DNA from: an uncultured Paracoccaceae bacterium
GTDB lineage: Bacteria > Pseudomonadota > Alphaproteobacteria > Rhodobacterales > Rhodobacteraceae
Reading direction: 5' to 3'
Assembly: GCA_937927675.1 (NCBI GenBank)
Contig: CALBSG010000183.1
Location: 1-29,477, forward strand
DNA: 29,477 nt
Both the position numbers and the translations under genes were made by a program. Position 1 is the stretch's first letter, and every line of letters begins with the position of its first letter. Below are positions 22,444-29,477 of the stretch, piece by piece. Below the pieces are notes generated by a model, which saw nothing but the letters and a program-made list of their open reading frames with translations, did no database searches and was not told the origin of the DNA.

Positions 22444-23648
22444 AATCCAGCTATGACGTCGTGATCGTGGGCGGGGCCGTCATCGGCTCTGCCGTGGCCT
22501 ATTTCCTGATGGCAAACCCGGATTTCAAAGGCTCGGTGCTGATCGTCGAACGTGATCCGTTCTTCGCCAAAGCCTCGACCTCGTTGTCGGCCGCGTCGAT
22601 CCGCACGCAGTTTTCCAACGCGATCAACGTAAAGATCAGCCAGTTTGGTTCCACCGTCATTCGGGATTTCGCGACGACGATGCAGGTTGCGGGCGAACCC
22701 GCGCCAGATCTGAACTTCCATTCTGGCGGCTATCTGTTTTTGGCCGCAACGCCGGATCAGGAACAGGTCTTGCGCGAAAACCACGCCGTGCAAAAATCCT
22801 GCGGGGCCGATGTGGTTCTGTGGAACCAAGAGGAACTCGCCCGCGCCTTCCCGCATCTGAACGTCGATGACATCACGCTGGCCTCCTATGGCCAGTCGGG
22901 CGAGGGCTGGTTTTCCAACACCGGTCTGATGAACGGCTTCCGTGCAAAAGCACGCGAGCTGGGCGCGGATTATGTGCATGACGAGGTGGTGTCTATCGCC
23001 CGCGATGGCGCAAAAGTCACCTCAGTGACGCTGAAATCCGGCGCAGTGGTGCAGGCCGGAACCATCGTCAACGCCTCCGGCCCGCGCGCGGCGCTGACGG
23101 CGCGGATGGCGGGGCTGGATGTTCCGGTTGAACCGCGCAAGCGCACGCTTTTCGTGTTTGATTGCGCCAAGACGCCGGAAGGTTCGGCCACGGTGAACAA
23201 TGGGCGTTTGCCCCTGATGATCGACACCTCGGGTACCTTCTGCCGCCCCGAAGGTCGCTATTTCTTGGCCGGTTGCCCGCCGGTGGAAGACCCGGCTGTC
23301 GATTGGGATGACTTTGAACCGCGCTGGGAAGAGTTCGAAGAGATCATTTGGCCGAACCTGGCCAACCGGTCTCCGGGGTTCGAGGCGATCAAGCTCGTCA
23401 ATCAATGGGCTGGGCATTACGATTTCAACACGTTGGACCATAACCTGATCGTGGGCCGCCACCCGGAAGTGCAGAACTTCATCTATGCCAACGGCTTTTC
23501 CGGCCATGGGCTGCAACAAGGCCCCGCCGCTGGGCGCGGGGTTGCAGAACTGATCGTCTATGGCGGGTTCCGCACGCTGGACCTGTCGGAAGTGGGCTAC
23601 GAGCGCATCGTCGAGGGCCGTCCTTTCCTTGAAAAAGCAGTAATCTGA
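22440..23648 (+). CDS. FAD-dependent oxidoreductase of the DAO (glycine/D-amino acid oxidase) family
   Basis: A 402-residue flavoprotein. The FAD loop 'VIVGGAVIGSAVAYF' (residues 8-22) departs from the usual GxGxxG in its middle glycine. The acidic end of the second strand is 'LIVERD'. The C-terminus has 'GFSGHGLQQGPAAGRGVAELI', typical of sarcosine/dimethylglycine oxidase relatives and FOXRED1-like proteins. Such enzymes oxidise secondary or tertiary amino acids at the N-C bond. A role in N-demethylation or imino-acid oxidation within the operon fits. It starts with an ATGA overlap and is followed after one base by the LysR gene. The electron acceptor (oxygen or quinone) cannot be told. Confidence 0.9.
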   Translation: MKSSYDVVIVGGAVIGSAVAYFLMANPDFKGSVLIVERDPFFAKASTSLSAASIRTQFSNAINVKISQFGSTVIRDFATTMQVAGEPAPDLNFHSGGYLFLAATPDQEQVLRENHAVQKSCGADVVLWNQEELARAFPHLNVDDITLASYGQSGEGWFSNTGLMNGFRAKARELGADYVHDEVVSIARDGAKVTSVTLKSGAVVQAGTIVNASGPRAALTARMAGLDVPVEPRKRTLFVFDCAKTPEGSATVNNGRLPLMIDTSGTFCRPEGRYFLAGCPPVEDPAVDWDDFEPRWEEFEEIIWPNLANRSPGFEAIKLVNQWAGHYDFNTLDHNLIVGRHPEVQNFIYANGFSGHGLQQGPAAGRGVAELIVYGGFRTLDLSEVGYERIVEGRPFLEKAVI

Positions 23649-23649
23649 G

Positions 23650-24579
23650 GTGACACCGCCCGACCGCCCCACGCGTCTGCCGCCCCTGAACGCGCTGCGC
23701 GTGTTTCAGGTGGTCGTGCGGCATCGCAGCTTTCGGGCGGCGGCGGATGAATTGTTGGTGACACCGCAGGCCGTCAGCCAGCAGATCAAGCTGTTGGAAG
23801 ACACGCTGGGGCTGGAACTGTTCGCGCGCAAAGGCCGCGCGGTGGAGCCGAACGAACAGGCGATCTTGCTGGCGCATTTCGTGCAGGCGGGCTTTGACGA
23901 GATGGCTGAAGGTGTGCGGCGGGTCACAAAACTTGGCCAGCGCAGCCGGATCAACGTCAACGCCAGCCCCTATTTCGCCACCCGTTATCTTCTGGATCGC
24001 TTGGCACGGTTCCGCGAAATCATGCCGGATGCCGATCTGCGGCTGACCACCATCGTCGATTTGCCAGACTTTGTGCGCGACGATGTGGATGTGGCGATCC
24101 AATGGGGCTTTGGGGGTTGGAAGGGGCTGGATCAGGTGCTGTTGTTGCAGGATGTGAAAATCCTGTGCTGCACGCCCGAAATGGCAGCGCGGATCAAGAC
24201 CCCCGCCGATCTGGCGAACCTGCCGCTTTTGCATCCGGTGCTGACGGATCAGTTGTGGGTGTCTGTGCTGGCGCATTTCGGGGTGAATGCGACGGCGGGT
24301 AAGGGCGACATTCGCATCGAAGATGCGGCGACTATGCGGCGGGCCACTTTGGCAAGTCTGGGCGTGGGCCTGTTGTCCGAGATCGACGCCGAGGAAGATT
24401 TGGTCACCGGAAAGCTGGTGGCACCCTTTGGCACACGGGTGATGCACGACATGCCCGCGCATCTGATCCCCGGTTTTTACATGGTCCTGCCCAAGGCGCA
24501 TCGGCGGGTCAAGGCGATTGCGGCCTTTTGCGCTTGGGTCGAGGGCGAGAACTGGCAGCAGCCGGTCTGGGAGGAATGA
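23650..24579 (+). CDS. LysR-family transcriptional regulator (GcvA-like)
   Basis: A 309-residue LysR protein. The winged helix-turn-helix is 'LNALRVFQVVVRHRSFRAAADELLVTPQAVSQQIKLLED' territory (residues 12-52), followed by the linker helix and a periplasmic-binding-protein-like effector domain. The start 'PLNALRVF' and overall pattern are of the GcvA subgroup. A GTG at 23650 is the likely start, one base after the preceding stop. The ribosome binding site is poor, which suggests low expression coupled to the upstream gene. Placement inside the operon rather than divergent is unusual for LysR and suggests autoregulation of the whole unit. The effector is unknown. Confidence 0.92.
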   Translation: MTPPDRPTRLPPLNALRVFQVVVRHRSFRAAADELLVTPQAVSQQIKLLEDTLGLELFARKGRAVEPNEQAILLAHFVQAGFDEMAEGVRRVTKLGQRSRINVNASPYFATRYLLDRLARFREIMPDADLRLTTIVDLPDFVRDDVDVAIQWGFGGWKGLDQVLLLQDVKILCCTPEMAARIKTPADLANLPLLHPVLTDQLWVSVLAHFGVNATAGKGDIRIEDAATMRRATLASLGVGLLSEIDAEEDLVTGKLVAPFGTRVMHDMPAHLIPGFYMVLPKAHRRVKAIAAFCAWVEGENWQQPVWEE

Positions 24580-25313
24580 TGAAACAGGCGCCAAACTTTA
24601 ATGCGATTGTGACTGGGGCCACCAGCGGCATTGGCCGCGCGATTGCGCTTGGCCTTCATGCGGCGGGCTATCACGTGCTGGCCTTGGGGCGCGATGCAGG
24701 CGCTCTGGCTGATCTTCGGTCAGCCGGGCTTCAGGCCGAGGCGCTGGACGTCACCGACCGCGCCGCGGTAACCGCGCGTCTGGGTGGGTCTGCGCCAGAG
24801 GTGTTGGTGCTGAACGCAGGCATCATGCCGCCGATGGCCAATTTCTGCGATCAGGCACAAGAGGACATTGATCGCGCACTGGAGGTGAATCTTTCTGCCG
24901 TGATCCATCTGACGCGCACCGTTGCGCCGGGGATGCGGGCGGCGGGTAAGGGGCATATCTTCTTCACTGGTTCCACCGCAGGCCATGCGCCCTTTGCCAA
25001 TCTGGCGGTCTACTGCGCCACCAAGGCCGCGATTGGCGGCTTTGCCCAAGCCTTGCGGCTGGACATGGCTCCTCATGGCGTGCGGGTGACCGAAATCGTC
25101 GCGGGCCGGGTTGAGACCGGGCTTTACAAAGACCTTCTGTCGGTCGAGGCGCGGGCGGCGATGTATGCGGGCAATTCCGCCGTGCAGCCCAAAGATCTGG
25201 CTGACATGGTGCTGGCCACCCTCGCCTTGCCGCAATCGGTTGATGTGGCGCGGTTCGATATTCTTCCAACACATCAGGCGACAGCCACGGGCGGCCAAGG
25301 AAAGGGCAAGTAA
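24579..25313 (+). CDS. Short-chain dehydrogenase/reductase
   Basis: A classical SDR of 244 residues. The cofactor motif is 'TGATSGIG' (about residues 12-19), 'NAG' occurs in 'LVLNAGIMPP', a serine in 'FTGSTAG', and the catalytic pair in 'YCATK'. It resembles YdfG/serine-dehydrogenase-like SDRs that oxidise 3-hydroxy acids, judged from the C-terminal 'ILPTHQ' style ending; this is a loose resemblance. The tandem ATGATG gives two possible starts (24576, 24579); the second is preferred because GAGGA at 24571-24575 is otherwise directly adjacent. It overlaps the LysR stop. It probably handles a hydroxy or oxo intermediate in the operon's pathway. Confidence 0.88.
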   Translation: MKQAPNFNAIVTGATSGIGRAIALGLHAAGYHVLALGRDAGALADLRSAGLQAEALDVTDRAAVTARLGGSAPEVLVLNAGIMPPMANFCDQAQEDIDRALEVNLSAVIHLTRTVAPGMRAAGKGHIFFTGSTAGHAPFANLAVYCATKAAIGGFAQALRLDMAPHGVRVTEIVAGRVETGLYKDLLSVEARAAMYAGNSAVQPKDLADMVLATLALPQSVDVARFDILPTHQATATGGQGKGK

Positions 25314-26063
25314 ATGCAGGGACTTTCGGTTGTGATCGTCGGCGGCGGTGCGGGGCTTGGCGCGCTTCTGGCGCGGATGGCGATGGAGCGTGGGGCAACG
25401 GGCCTTGGCATCATCGACCTGAACGCCGAGGCCGCCGAGGCTGTTCTGGCCCCCGCCCGCGCGGCAGGCCTCAAGACGGCTTTTGCCGCCTGTGACATCC
25501 GCACGGCAGACGCGGCGCATGCTGCCTTTGCCAAGGTGGCCGCTGATCTTGGTGGCGTCGATACGCTGATCAACTCTGCCGCGATCTATCCGCGCAAACC
25601 GATCCTTGAGATTTCCGATGCCGATTGGGATGCGTCAAACGCGATCAACGTCAAAGGCACCTATCACATGATGGTCGCCGCCATTCGCCAGATGCAGGGG
25701 CAAGATCCCAAGGGTCATGTGCGCGGGCGGATCGTCAACATCACCTCTGTTGACGCCTTCAAAGCTCATCCGCAGAACGCCCATTATGCCGCCACCAAGG
25801 CTGCCGTGGTGTCGCTGACGAAATCCATGGCCCATGCGGTTGCGCCTGATGGTATCTTGGTCAACTCGGTCGCGCCCGCCGGCATGGCGACTGAAAAGGC
25901 GCGGGAACTGGGGTTCCTCGGTGAACTTGCCAAGGCCAGCCCCTTGGGTCGCGGTGGCGAGCCCGAGGAAATGGCAGAATGGGTGCTGATGGCCGGTGGT
26001 CCGAAGAACACCTATATGACCGGCGAAAACATCATCGTGTCGGGCGGCTATATCTACGCCTGA
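25314..26063 (+). CDS. Short-chain dehydrogenase/reductase
   Basis: A classical SDR of 249 residues. The nucleotide-binding loop is 'VGGGAGLGALLA' (about residues 8-19), the acidic residue after strand 2 in 'GIIDLNAEA' suggests NAD preference, the active site has 'NITSVDAFKAH' and 'YAATK', and the C-terminus is 'MTGENIIVSGGYIYA'. The ATG follows the previous stop with no gap, with AAGGAAAGGG just upstream. It is the last gene of the long plus-strand operon and ends 12 bases from the convergent epimerase stop. No terminator hairpin was seen between the two operons, so overlapping transcripts are likely. Confidence 0.9.
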   Translation: MQGLSVVIVGGGAGLGALLARMAMERGATGLGIIDLNAEAAEAVLAPARAAGLKTAFAACDIRTADAAHAAFAKVAADLGGVDTLINSAAIYPRKPILEISDADWDASNAINVKGTYHMMVAAIRQMQGQDPKGHVRGRIVNITSVDAFKAHPQNAHYAATKAAVVSLTKSMAHAVAPDGILVNSVAPAGMATEKARELGFLGELAKASPLGRGGEPEEMAEWVLMAGGPKNTYMTGENIIVSGGYIYA

Positions 26064-26075
26064 AGCGTCTTCGCG

Positions 26076-27077
26076 TCAGACCACCACGAAGCCGTGGGCA
26101 AAGGGATCACGATCATCGATGAAGATGGTGTTGATCCCGGTCTGGCGCGCCCATCCCGCGATGGATGGGATGATGGCGGCTTTGCCCGCCACCGTTGCCG
26201 CCGCTTCAACCCGTCCGTTGAACAGGCTGCCGATGATCGATTCATGTACAAATTCATCGCCTACGGTCAGTTTGCCCTTGGCGGCAAGCTGCGCCATCCG
26301 GGCCGAGGTGCCCGTGCCGCAGGGGCTGCGGTCAATCGCCTTGTCGCCATAGAACACCGCATTGCGGGCATGCGCCCCCGCTACGGTCGGCTTGCCCGTC
26401 CATTGAATATGGCTCAGGCCCCGAATGGCCGGGTGTTCGGGGTGGATGAATTCGTATTTCTCGTTCAGCGCCGCGCGCAGTTTGGGCGACCAGCCCACCA
26501 ATTGCCCCGCCGTATGGTCAGCCATATCGCGGAACACTTTCTGCGGCTCTACAATGGCATAGAAATTGCCGCCATAGGCCACATCGACCACCACCTCACC
26601 CAAGCCCTCAACATGGGCGGTCAGCCCTTCGGCGTGGAGGTATGACGGTACGTTGGTCAGCCGCACTTCTTCGACGAAACGGCCCTCTTGCCGATAGGTG
26701 ATGTCCACCTTGCCCGCAGGCGCGTCGATCGACAGCTTTCCCGGCTCGCGCGGTTGGATCAGGCCGTTCTCGATGGCCATGGTGATGGTGCCAATCGTGC
26801 CATGGCCGCACATCGGCAAACAGCCCGAGGTTTCGATGAAGAGAACTGCCACATCGCAATCGGGGCGCGTTGGCGGATAGAGGATCGATCCCGACATCAT
26901 GTCATGCCCGCGCGGTTCAAACATGAGGCCCGTGCGCACCCAGTCAAACTCGCGCAGGAAATGCGCCCGGCGCTCTAGCATGGTGGCGCCTTCCAGACGC
27001 GGTCCACCGCCTGACACCAGCCGCACGGGATTGCCGCAGGTGTGCCCGTCAAGGCAGGAGAAGGTATAAACGGCCAT
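26076..27077 (-). CDS. 4-hydroxyproline 2-epimerase (proline racemase family)
   Basis: A 333-residue member of the proline racemase superfamily. Both catalytic bases are cysteines: C90 in 'MCGHGTIG' and C253 in 'DRSPCGTGTSARMA'. That is the pattern of proline racemase and of trans-4-hydroxy-L-proline 2-epimerase, whereas the dehydratases have a threonine at the second position. The neighbouring D-amino-acid-dehydrogenase-like and DHDPS-like genes point to hydroxyproline epimerase (LhpA/HypRE/ProR type), which makes cis-4-hydroxy-D-proline. Its start codon directly abuts the stop of the upstream dehydrogenase gene. Proline racemase activity is the main alternative and cannot be ruled out by eye. 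Confidence 0.9.
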   Translation of the reverse strand: MAVYTFSCLDGHTCGNPVRLVSGGGPRLEGATMLERRAHFLREFDWVRTGLMFEPRGHDMMSGSILYPPTRPDCDVAVLFIETSGCLPMCGHGTIGTITMAIENGLIQPREPGKLSIDAPAGKVDITYRQEGRFVEEVRLTNVPSYLHAEGLTAHVEGLGEVVVDVAYGGNFYAIVEPQKVFRDMADHTAGQLVGWSPKLRAALNEKYEFIHPEHPAIRGLSHIQWTGKPTVAGAHARNAVFYGDKAIDRSPCGTGTSARMAQLAAKGKLTVGDEFVHESIIGSLFNGRVEAAATVAGKAAIIPSIAGWARQTGINTIFIDDRDPFAHGFVVV

Positions 27078-28310
27078 TTAGAACCTCTGCGGTGAAAACG
27101 GGGTCAGATCGATTGCGGGCGGTTGCCCGGTCACCAGATCAGCCACCAGCCGGGCGGTGCCAGCCGATTGCGTTAGGCCCAGATGGCCGTGGCCGAAGGC
27201 ATAGGTGACGCGGTTCGTGGCGCGGGCACGGCCAATGGCGGGAAGGCTGTCGGGCAAGGATGGGCGGAACCCCATCCATTGCACGCCGCCCGTCGGGTTC
27301 AGTCCCGGTAAAAAGGCCTGCGCCTTTTTTAGCATCGCCTCGGAGCGTTTGTAGTTCGGCGGCAGGTCCAGCCCCCCAAGCTCTACCGCGCCGCCCACCC
27401 GAACCCCGGTGGACAACGGGCTGACGACAAAGCCATGTCCGCCAAAGGTCACTTGGGTCCGCAGATCAAAGGCCGCGCTGGGCAGGGTGGTGTTATAACC
27501 ACGCTCGGTTTCCAGCGGAATCTTCTCGCCCAATGTGCGCGCGATGCGGTGCGAAAACGCGCCTGCCGCCAGCACCACCTGATCGGCGGCGAAGGTCTGA
27601 CCCTGGGCCAGCACCTCAACCCCGCCGTCTACGGGGCGCAGGGCGTGAACCTCTGCAATCTCCAACCGCCCGCCATTGGCCTGAAGCCGCGCGGCCAGCG
27701 CCTCGGTGTAAAGTTTGGGGTCGGCGATGGAATACCAGCCGGGGGTAAAGGTGCCGTGGGTAAAGCGGGGTGAGAGGCCGGGTTGCAGCGTGGCCATCTC
27801 GGGCGCGGTCATGTGATGAAATTCGATCCCATGATCGGCTCGCGCCTGCCAACCCGGCAGGCTGGCACGAAACTCGGCCTCAGATTCATAGACCTGCAGA
27901 TTTCCCTTTTTCCGCAGCATGCCATCCGTGCCCGTTGCGGCCAAAAACGGCTCTAACTCGCCTTTTGACAGGTCCATCAGTGCGGTTTGCGCGGCGGTGG
28001 AAGCATCGACGCGCGACGGCGCGCAGGCCCGCCAGAACCGGAACATCCACGGCGCGATCTGCATCGCATAGGCGGGCGGGATGGACAGCGGGCCCAGCGG
28101 GTCCAACAGCCATTTCGGGGCTTTCTTCATCAGGCCGGGCGACGCGAGCGGTAGAATGTCGGTAAAGGCAAAGGCCCCGGCGTTGCCCGCCGAAGCCCCT
28201 GCAGCCGGGCCTTCCCGGTCAATCACCGTGACCGCCAGCCCCCGCGCCTGAAGCTGAAGTGCGGCGGACAGACCCACCACCCCCGCGCCGATGACGATCA
28301 CCCCGGCCAT
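27078..28310 (-). CDS. FAD-dependent D-amino acid dehydrogenase (probable D-hydroxyproline dehydrogenase)
   Basis: A 410-residue DadA-like flavoprotein of the DAO family. The FAD loop is 'VIVIGAGVVGLSAALQL' (residues 4-20), with 'VTVIDREGPAAGASAGNAG' following, and the C-terminal FAD contact is 'YAFGHGHLGLTQSAGTARLVADL'. With the adjacent epimerase and DHDPS-like deaminase, it most likely oxidises cis-4-hydroxy-D-proline to 1-pyrroline-4-hydroxy-2-carboxylate. It probably feeds the respiratory chain at the membrane. The ATG at 28310 lies 4 bases after the DHDPS-like stop; the frame is open upstream, but that part overlaps the neighbour. Oxidation of other D-amino acids is possible. Confidence 0.9.
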   Translation of the reverse strand: MAGVIVIGAGVVGLSAALQLQARGLAVTVIDREGPAAGASAGNAGAFAFTDILPLASPGLMKKAPKWLLDPLGPLSIPPAYAMQIAPWMFRFWRACAPSRVDASTAAQTALMDLSKGELEPFLAATGTDGMLRKKGNLQVYESEAEFRASLPGWQARADHGIEFHHMTAPEMATLQPGLSPRFTHGTFTPGWYSIADPKLYTEALAARLQANGGRLEIAEVHALRPVDGGVEVLAQGQTFAADQVVLAAGAFSHRIARTLGEKIPLETERGYNTTLPSAAFDLRTQVTFGGHGFVVSPLSTGVRVGGAVELGGLDLPPNYKRSEAMLKKAQAFLPGLNPTGGVQWMGFRPSLPDSLPAIGRARATNRVTYAFGHGHLGLTQSAGTARLVADLVTGQPPAIDLTPFSPQRF

Positions 28311-28314
28311 CGCG

Positions 28315-29271
28315 TCAGGCCGCGTGCTTTTTGTCGAGGCTTGCCGACCAGTCGGCATACCACGCATTGAACAGCGCGAATTGCTTTTCAACAAAGCCTT
28401 GCTGGCTGGGCGACAGCGCATCGCCTTCGTTGAAGTGCAGCTTGTAGGCCGCGTCGCCCTTCAGAACCATCATGTGTTTGAAGAACAGCACCAGATCCGG
28501 CCCGGCATCGACCTCGGACAGAACCTGCATGGCGCTGTCCAGTTCAAACGCCAACCGCCGCGCGGTCGCGTCCCCGGCCATGGCCGCCTTGCACAGCTTG
28601 GTCAGGTGCAGAACCTCACGCGGGAAGACGTTGCCGATCCCGGTGATTGCGCCGTCGGCGTTGCAGTTGATGTAGCCATGATACACGGCGGTATCGACGC
28701 CGATCATCAGTTTTACATCATCGCCCGCGCTGGTGATCGCCTCACCCGCATAGGACAGATCGGCAAAGCCGCCGAATTCCTTGAAACCAACAAGGTTCGG
28801 ATGCTCGGCCCGGATCTGGTTAAAGAGGTCTGCCTTGGTCGAATAGCCGTAATAGGGGCTGTTGTAGATCACGGCGGGCAGGTTCGGCGCTGCGGCCAGA
28901 ACGGTCTTGAAATGCAGGCGCTGGGCGGCCACCACGGTACCGCGCGACAACAGGCGCGGGATCACCATCAGACCGTGGGCACCGACCTTTTGCGCGTGCG
29001 CTGCAATGGCGGCAGCGGTGGCGGTGTTTACGGCACCCGTGCCGACCACCACCTTGATGCCCGCTTTGACCAGACGTTCCACGCCTTCCATCCGCTCTTC
29101 GGTGGTCAGCAAGGGCCAGTCCCCCATCGACCCGCAATAGACAACGGCCGACATGCCAAGGCCCACCAACTCCTTCGCCTTCTCCACCAACTTGTCAAAG
29201 TCGGGTTTGCGGGCGGCGGTGCAGGGGGTCATCAGGGCGGGGACGGTGCCAGAGAAGATGTTCGGGTTCAT
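28315..29271 (-). CDS. DHDPS/N-acetylneuraminate-lyase family protein (probable pyrroline-4-hydroxy-2-carboxylate deaminase)
   Basis: A TIM-barrel class I aldolase-like protein of 318 residues. The Schiff-base lysine is K164 in 'NLVGFKEFGG', and the partner tyrosine is Y136 in 'IYNSPYYGY'. The usual 'G(T/S)TGE' loop is replaced by 'CGSMGDWPLLTTEER', a variant seen in non-DapA subfamilies, so lysine biosynthesis is unlikely. In hydroxyproline clusters this family member deaminates 1-pyrroline-4-hydroxy-2-carboxylate to 2-oxoglutarate semialdehyde. GGAG precedes the ATG at 29271. It is the first structural gene after the GntR regulator. The semialdehyde dehydrogenase that would finish the route is not in the window. 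Confidence 0.88.
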   Translation of the reverse strand: MNPNIFSGTVPALMTPCTAARKPDFDKLVEKAKELVGLGMSAVVYCGSMGDWPLLTTEERMEGVERLVKAGIKVVVGTGAVNTATAAAIAAHAQKVGAHGLMVIPRLLSRGTVVAAQRLHFKTVLAAAPNLPAVIYNSPYYGYSTKADLFNQIRAEHPNLVGFKEFGGFADLSYAGEAITSAGDDVKLMIGVDTAVYHGYINCNADGAITGIGNVFPREVLHLTKLCKAAMAGDATARRLAFELDSAMQVLSEVDAGPDLVLFFKHMMVLKGDAAYKLHFNEGDALSPSQQGFVEKQFALFNAWYADWSASLDKKHAA

Positions 29272-29308
29272 GGGGCGCTCCAAAAGCTGCGGGTCCGGGG
29301 ATGGCGGC

Positions 29309-29338
29309 AGTATAGCTTTAGTATTTTTCAAGTCGACT
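29309..29338 (-). promoter_or_regulatory. candidate promoter and operator for the hydroxyproline operon
   Basis: On the minus strand, TATACT (29314-29309) is a good -10 box. A partial -35, TCGACT (29336-29331), sits 16 bases upstream and lies within the palindrome AGTCGACT (29331-29338). A palindrome over the -35 element is a likely operator for the GntR repressor encoded immediately upstream. Transcription would begin about 30 bases before the DHDPS-like start codon. Confidence 0.4.
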
Positions 29339-29343
29339 AGAAT

Positions 29344-29477
29344 TTACAGGGGGGGATGCTGCCTGCGGTCCTGCGCAATAAGCGATTGGATCTGCGCCAC
29401 AATCTGATCGGCGTGATCCCGCGCCAGACGGTCACATTCGTCAATATTGCGGGCGGTGACGGCGGCGATGATCGCCT
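29344..29477 (-). CDS. GntR-family regulator, FCD domain (N-terminus beyond window)
   Basis: The right edge holds the last 43 codons of a reverse-strand gene, ending with TAA at 29346-29344. The peptide 'AIIAAVTARNIDECDRLARD' followed by 'HADQIVAQIQSLIAQ' matches the final helices of the FCD effector domain of FadR-type GntR proteins, where the A-x2-A and D/H pattern is usual. It lies directly upstream of the hydroxyproline genes and is therefore their probable repressor. The DNA-binding domain is outside the window, so the assignment rests on a short segment and on context. Confidence 0.7.
   Translation of the reverse strand, partial: AIIAAVTARNIDECDRLARDHADQIVAQIQSLIAQDRRQHPPL

Noticed and set aside
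1..29477. Mobile elements or horizontally acquired island
   Set aside because: No transposase, integrase, tRNA-adjacent junction or visible composition shift was found; the AT-rich spots are short promoter regions.

Overview
The window looks like a chromosomal segment of a GC-rich alphaproteobacterium, most likely a Rhodobacterales/Roseobacter-type organism. The basis is base composition, codon use and gene content: TerC, AroC, a medium-length IlvA, ArgG, HyuA/HyuB, a GcvA-like LysR and hydroxyproline catabolism genes. No tRNA, rRNA, insertion sequence, phage gene or CRISPR array was recognised. Genes are densely packed and no gap without a gene exceeds about 270 bases. Both ends cut through regulator genes: a TetR-family gene on the left and a GntR-family gene on the right.

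Layout. (1) 1-2875: truncated TetR regulator, a TerC-family membrane protein behind a structured leader, and chorismate synthase aroC. (2) 2878-6538: a minus-strand operon of cytochrome P450, a glutamine-synthetase-like ligase and a [2Fe-2S] ferredoxin, divergent from a class I glutamine-amidotransferase-like hydrolase. The GS-like/GATase-like pair recalls the gamma-glutamylation strategy of aniline degradation, here joined to a P450 instead of a Rieske dioxygenase. (3) 6535-11337: a minus-strand operon of SDR dehydrogenase, styrene/indole monooxygenase-type flavoprotein, flavin reductase and P1-family (DmpA-like) aminopeptidase/amidase, with a divergent AraC regulator. Two near-identical 14-bp direct repeats, 20 bp apart, lie between them. 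The set resembles iif/ind indole-oxidation clusters. (4) 11338-14788: ilvA, argG, and a secreted Gly/Asn-repeat protein of unknown function. (5) 15059-26063: one long plus-strand operon of nine genes (ThDP enzyme, HyuA, HyuB, aminotransferase, uronate-dehydrogenase-like enzyme, DAO-type FAD oxidoreductase, LysR regulator, two SDRs). Its first six genes are joined by five successive ATGA overlaps. This looks like a dedicated catabolic pathway for a cyclic amide or related amino compound; the substrate is not evident. (6) 26076-29477: a convergent minus-strand operon of GntR regulator, DHDPS-family deaminase, DadA-like D-hydroxyproline dehydrogenase and 4-hydroxyproline 2-epimerase, i.e. most of the trans-4-hydroxy-L-proline pathway.

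The most noteworthy systems are the P450/GS/ferredoxin/GATase module next to the indole-monooxygenase-type module (2,878-11,337), and the HyuAB-centred operon (15,059-26,063). All functional statements rest on motifs and family resemblance read by eye; no search was run.
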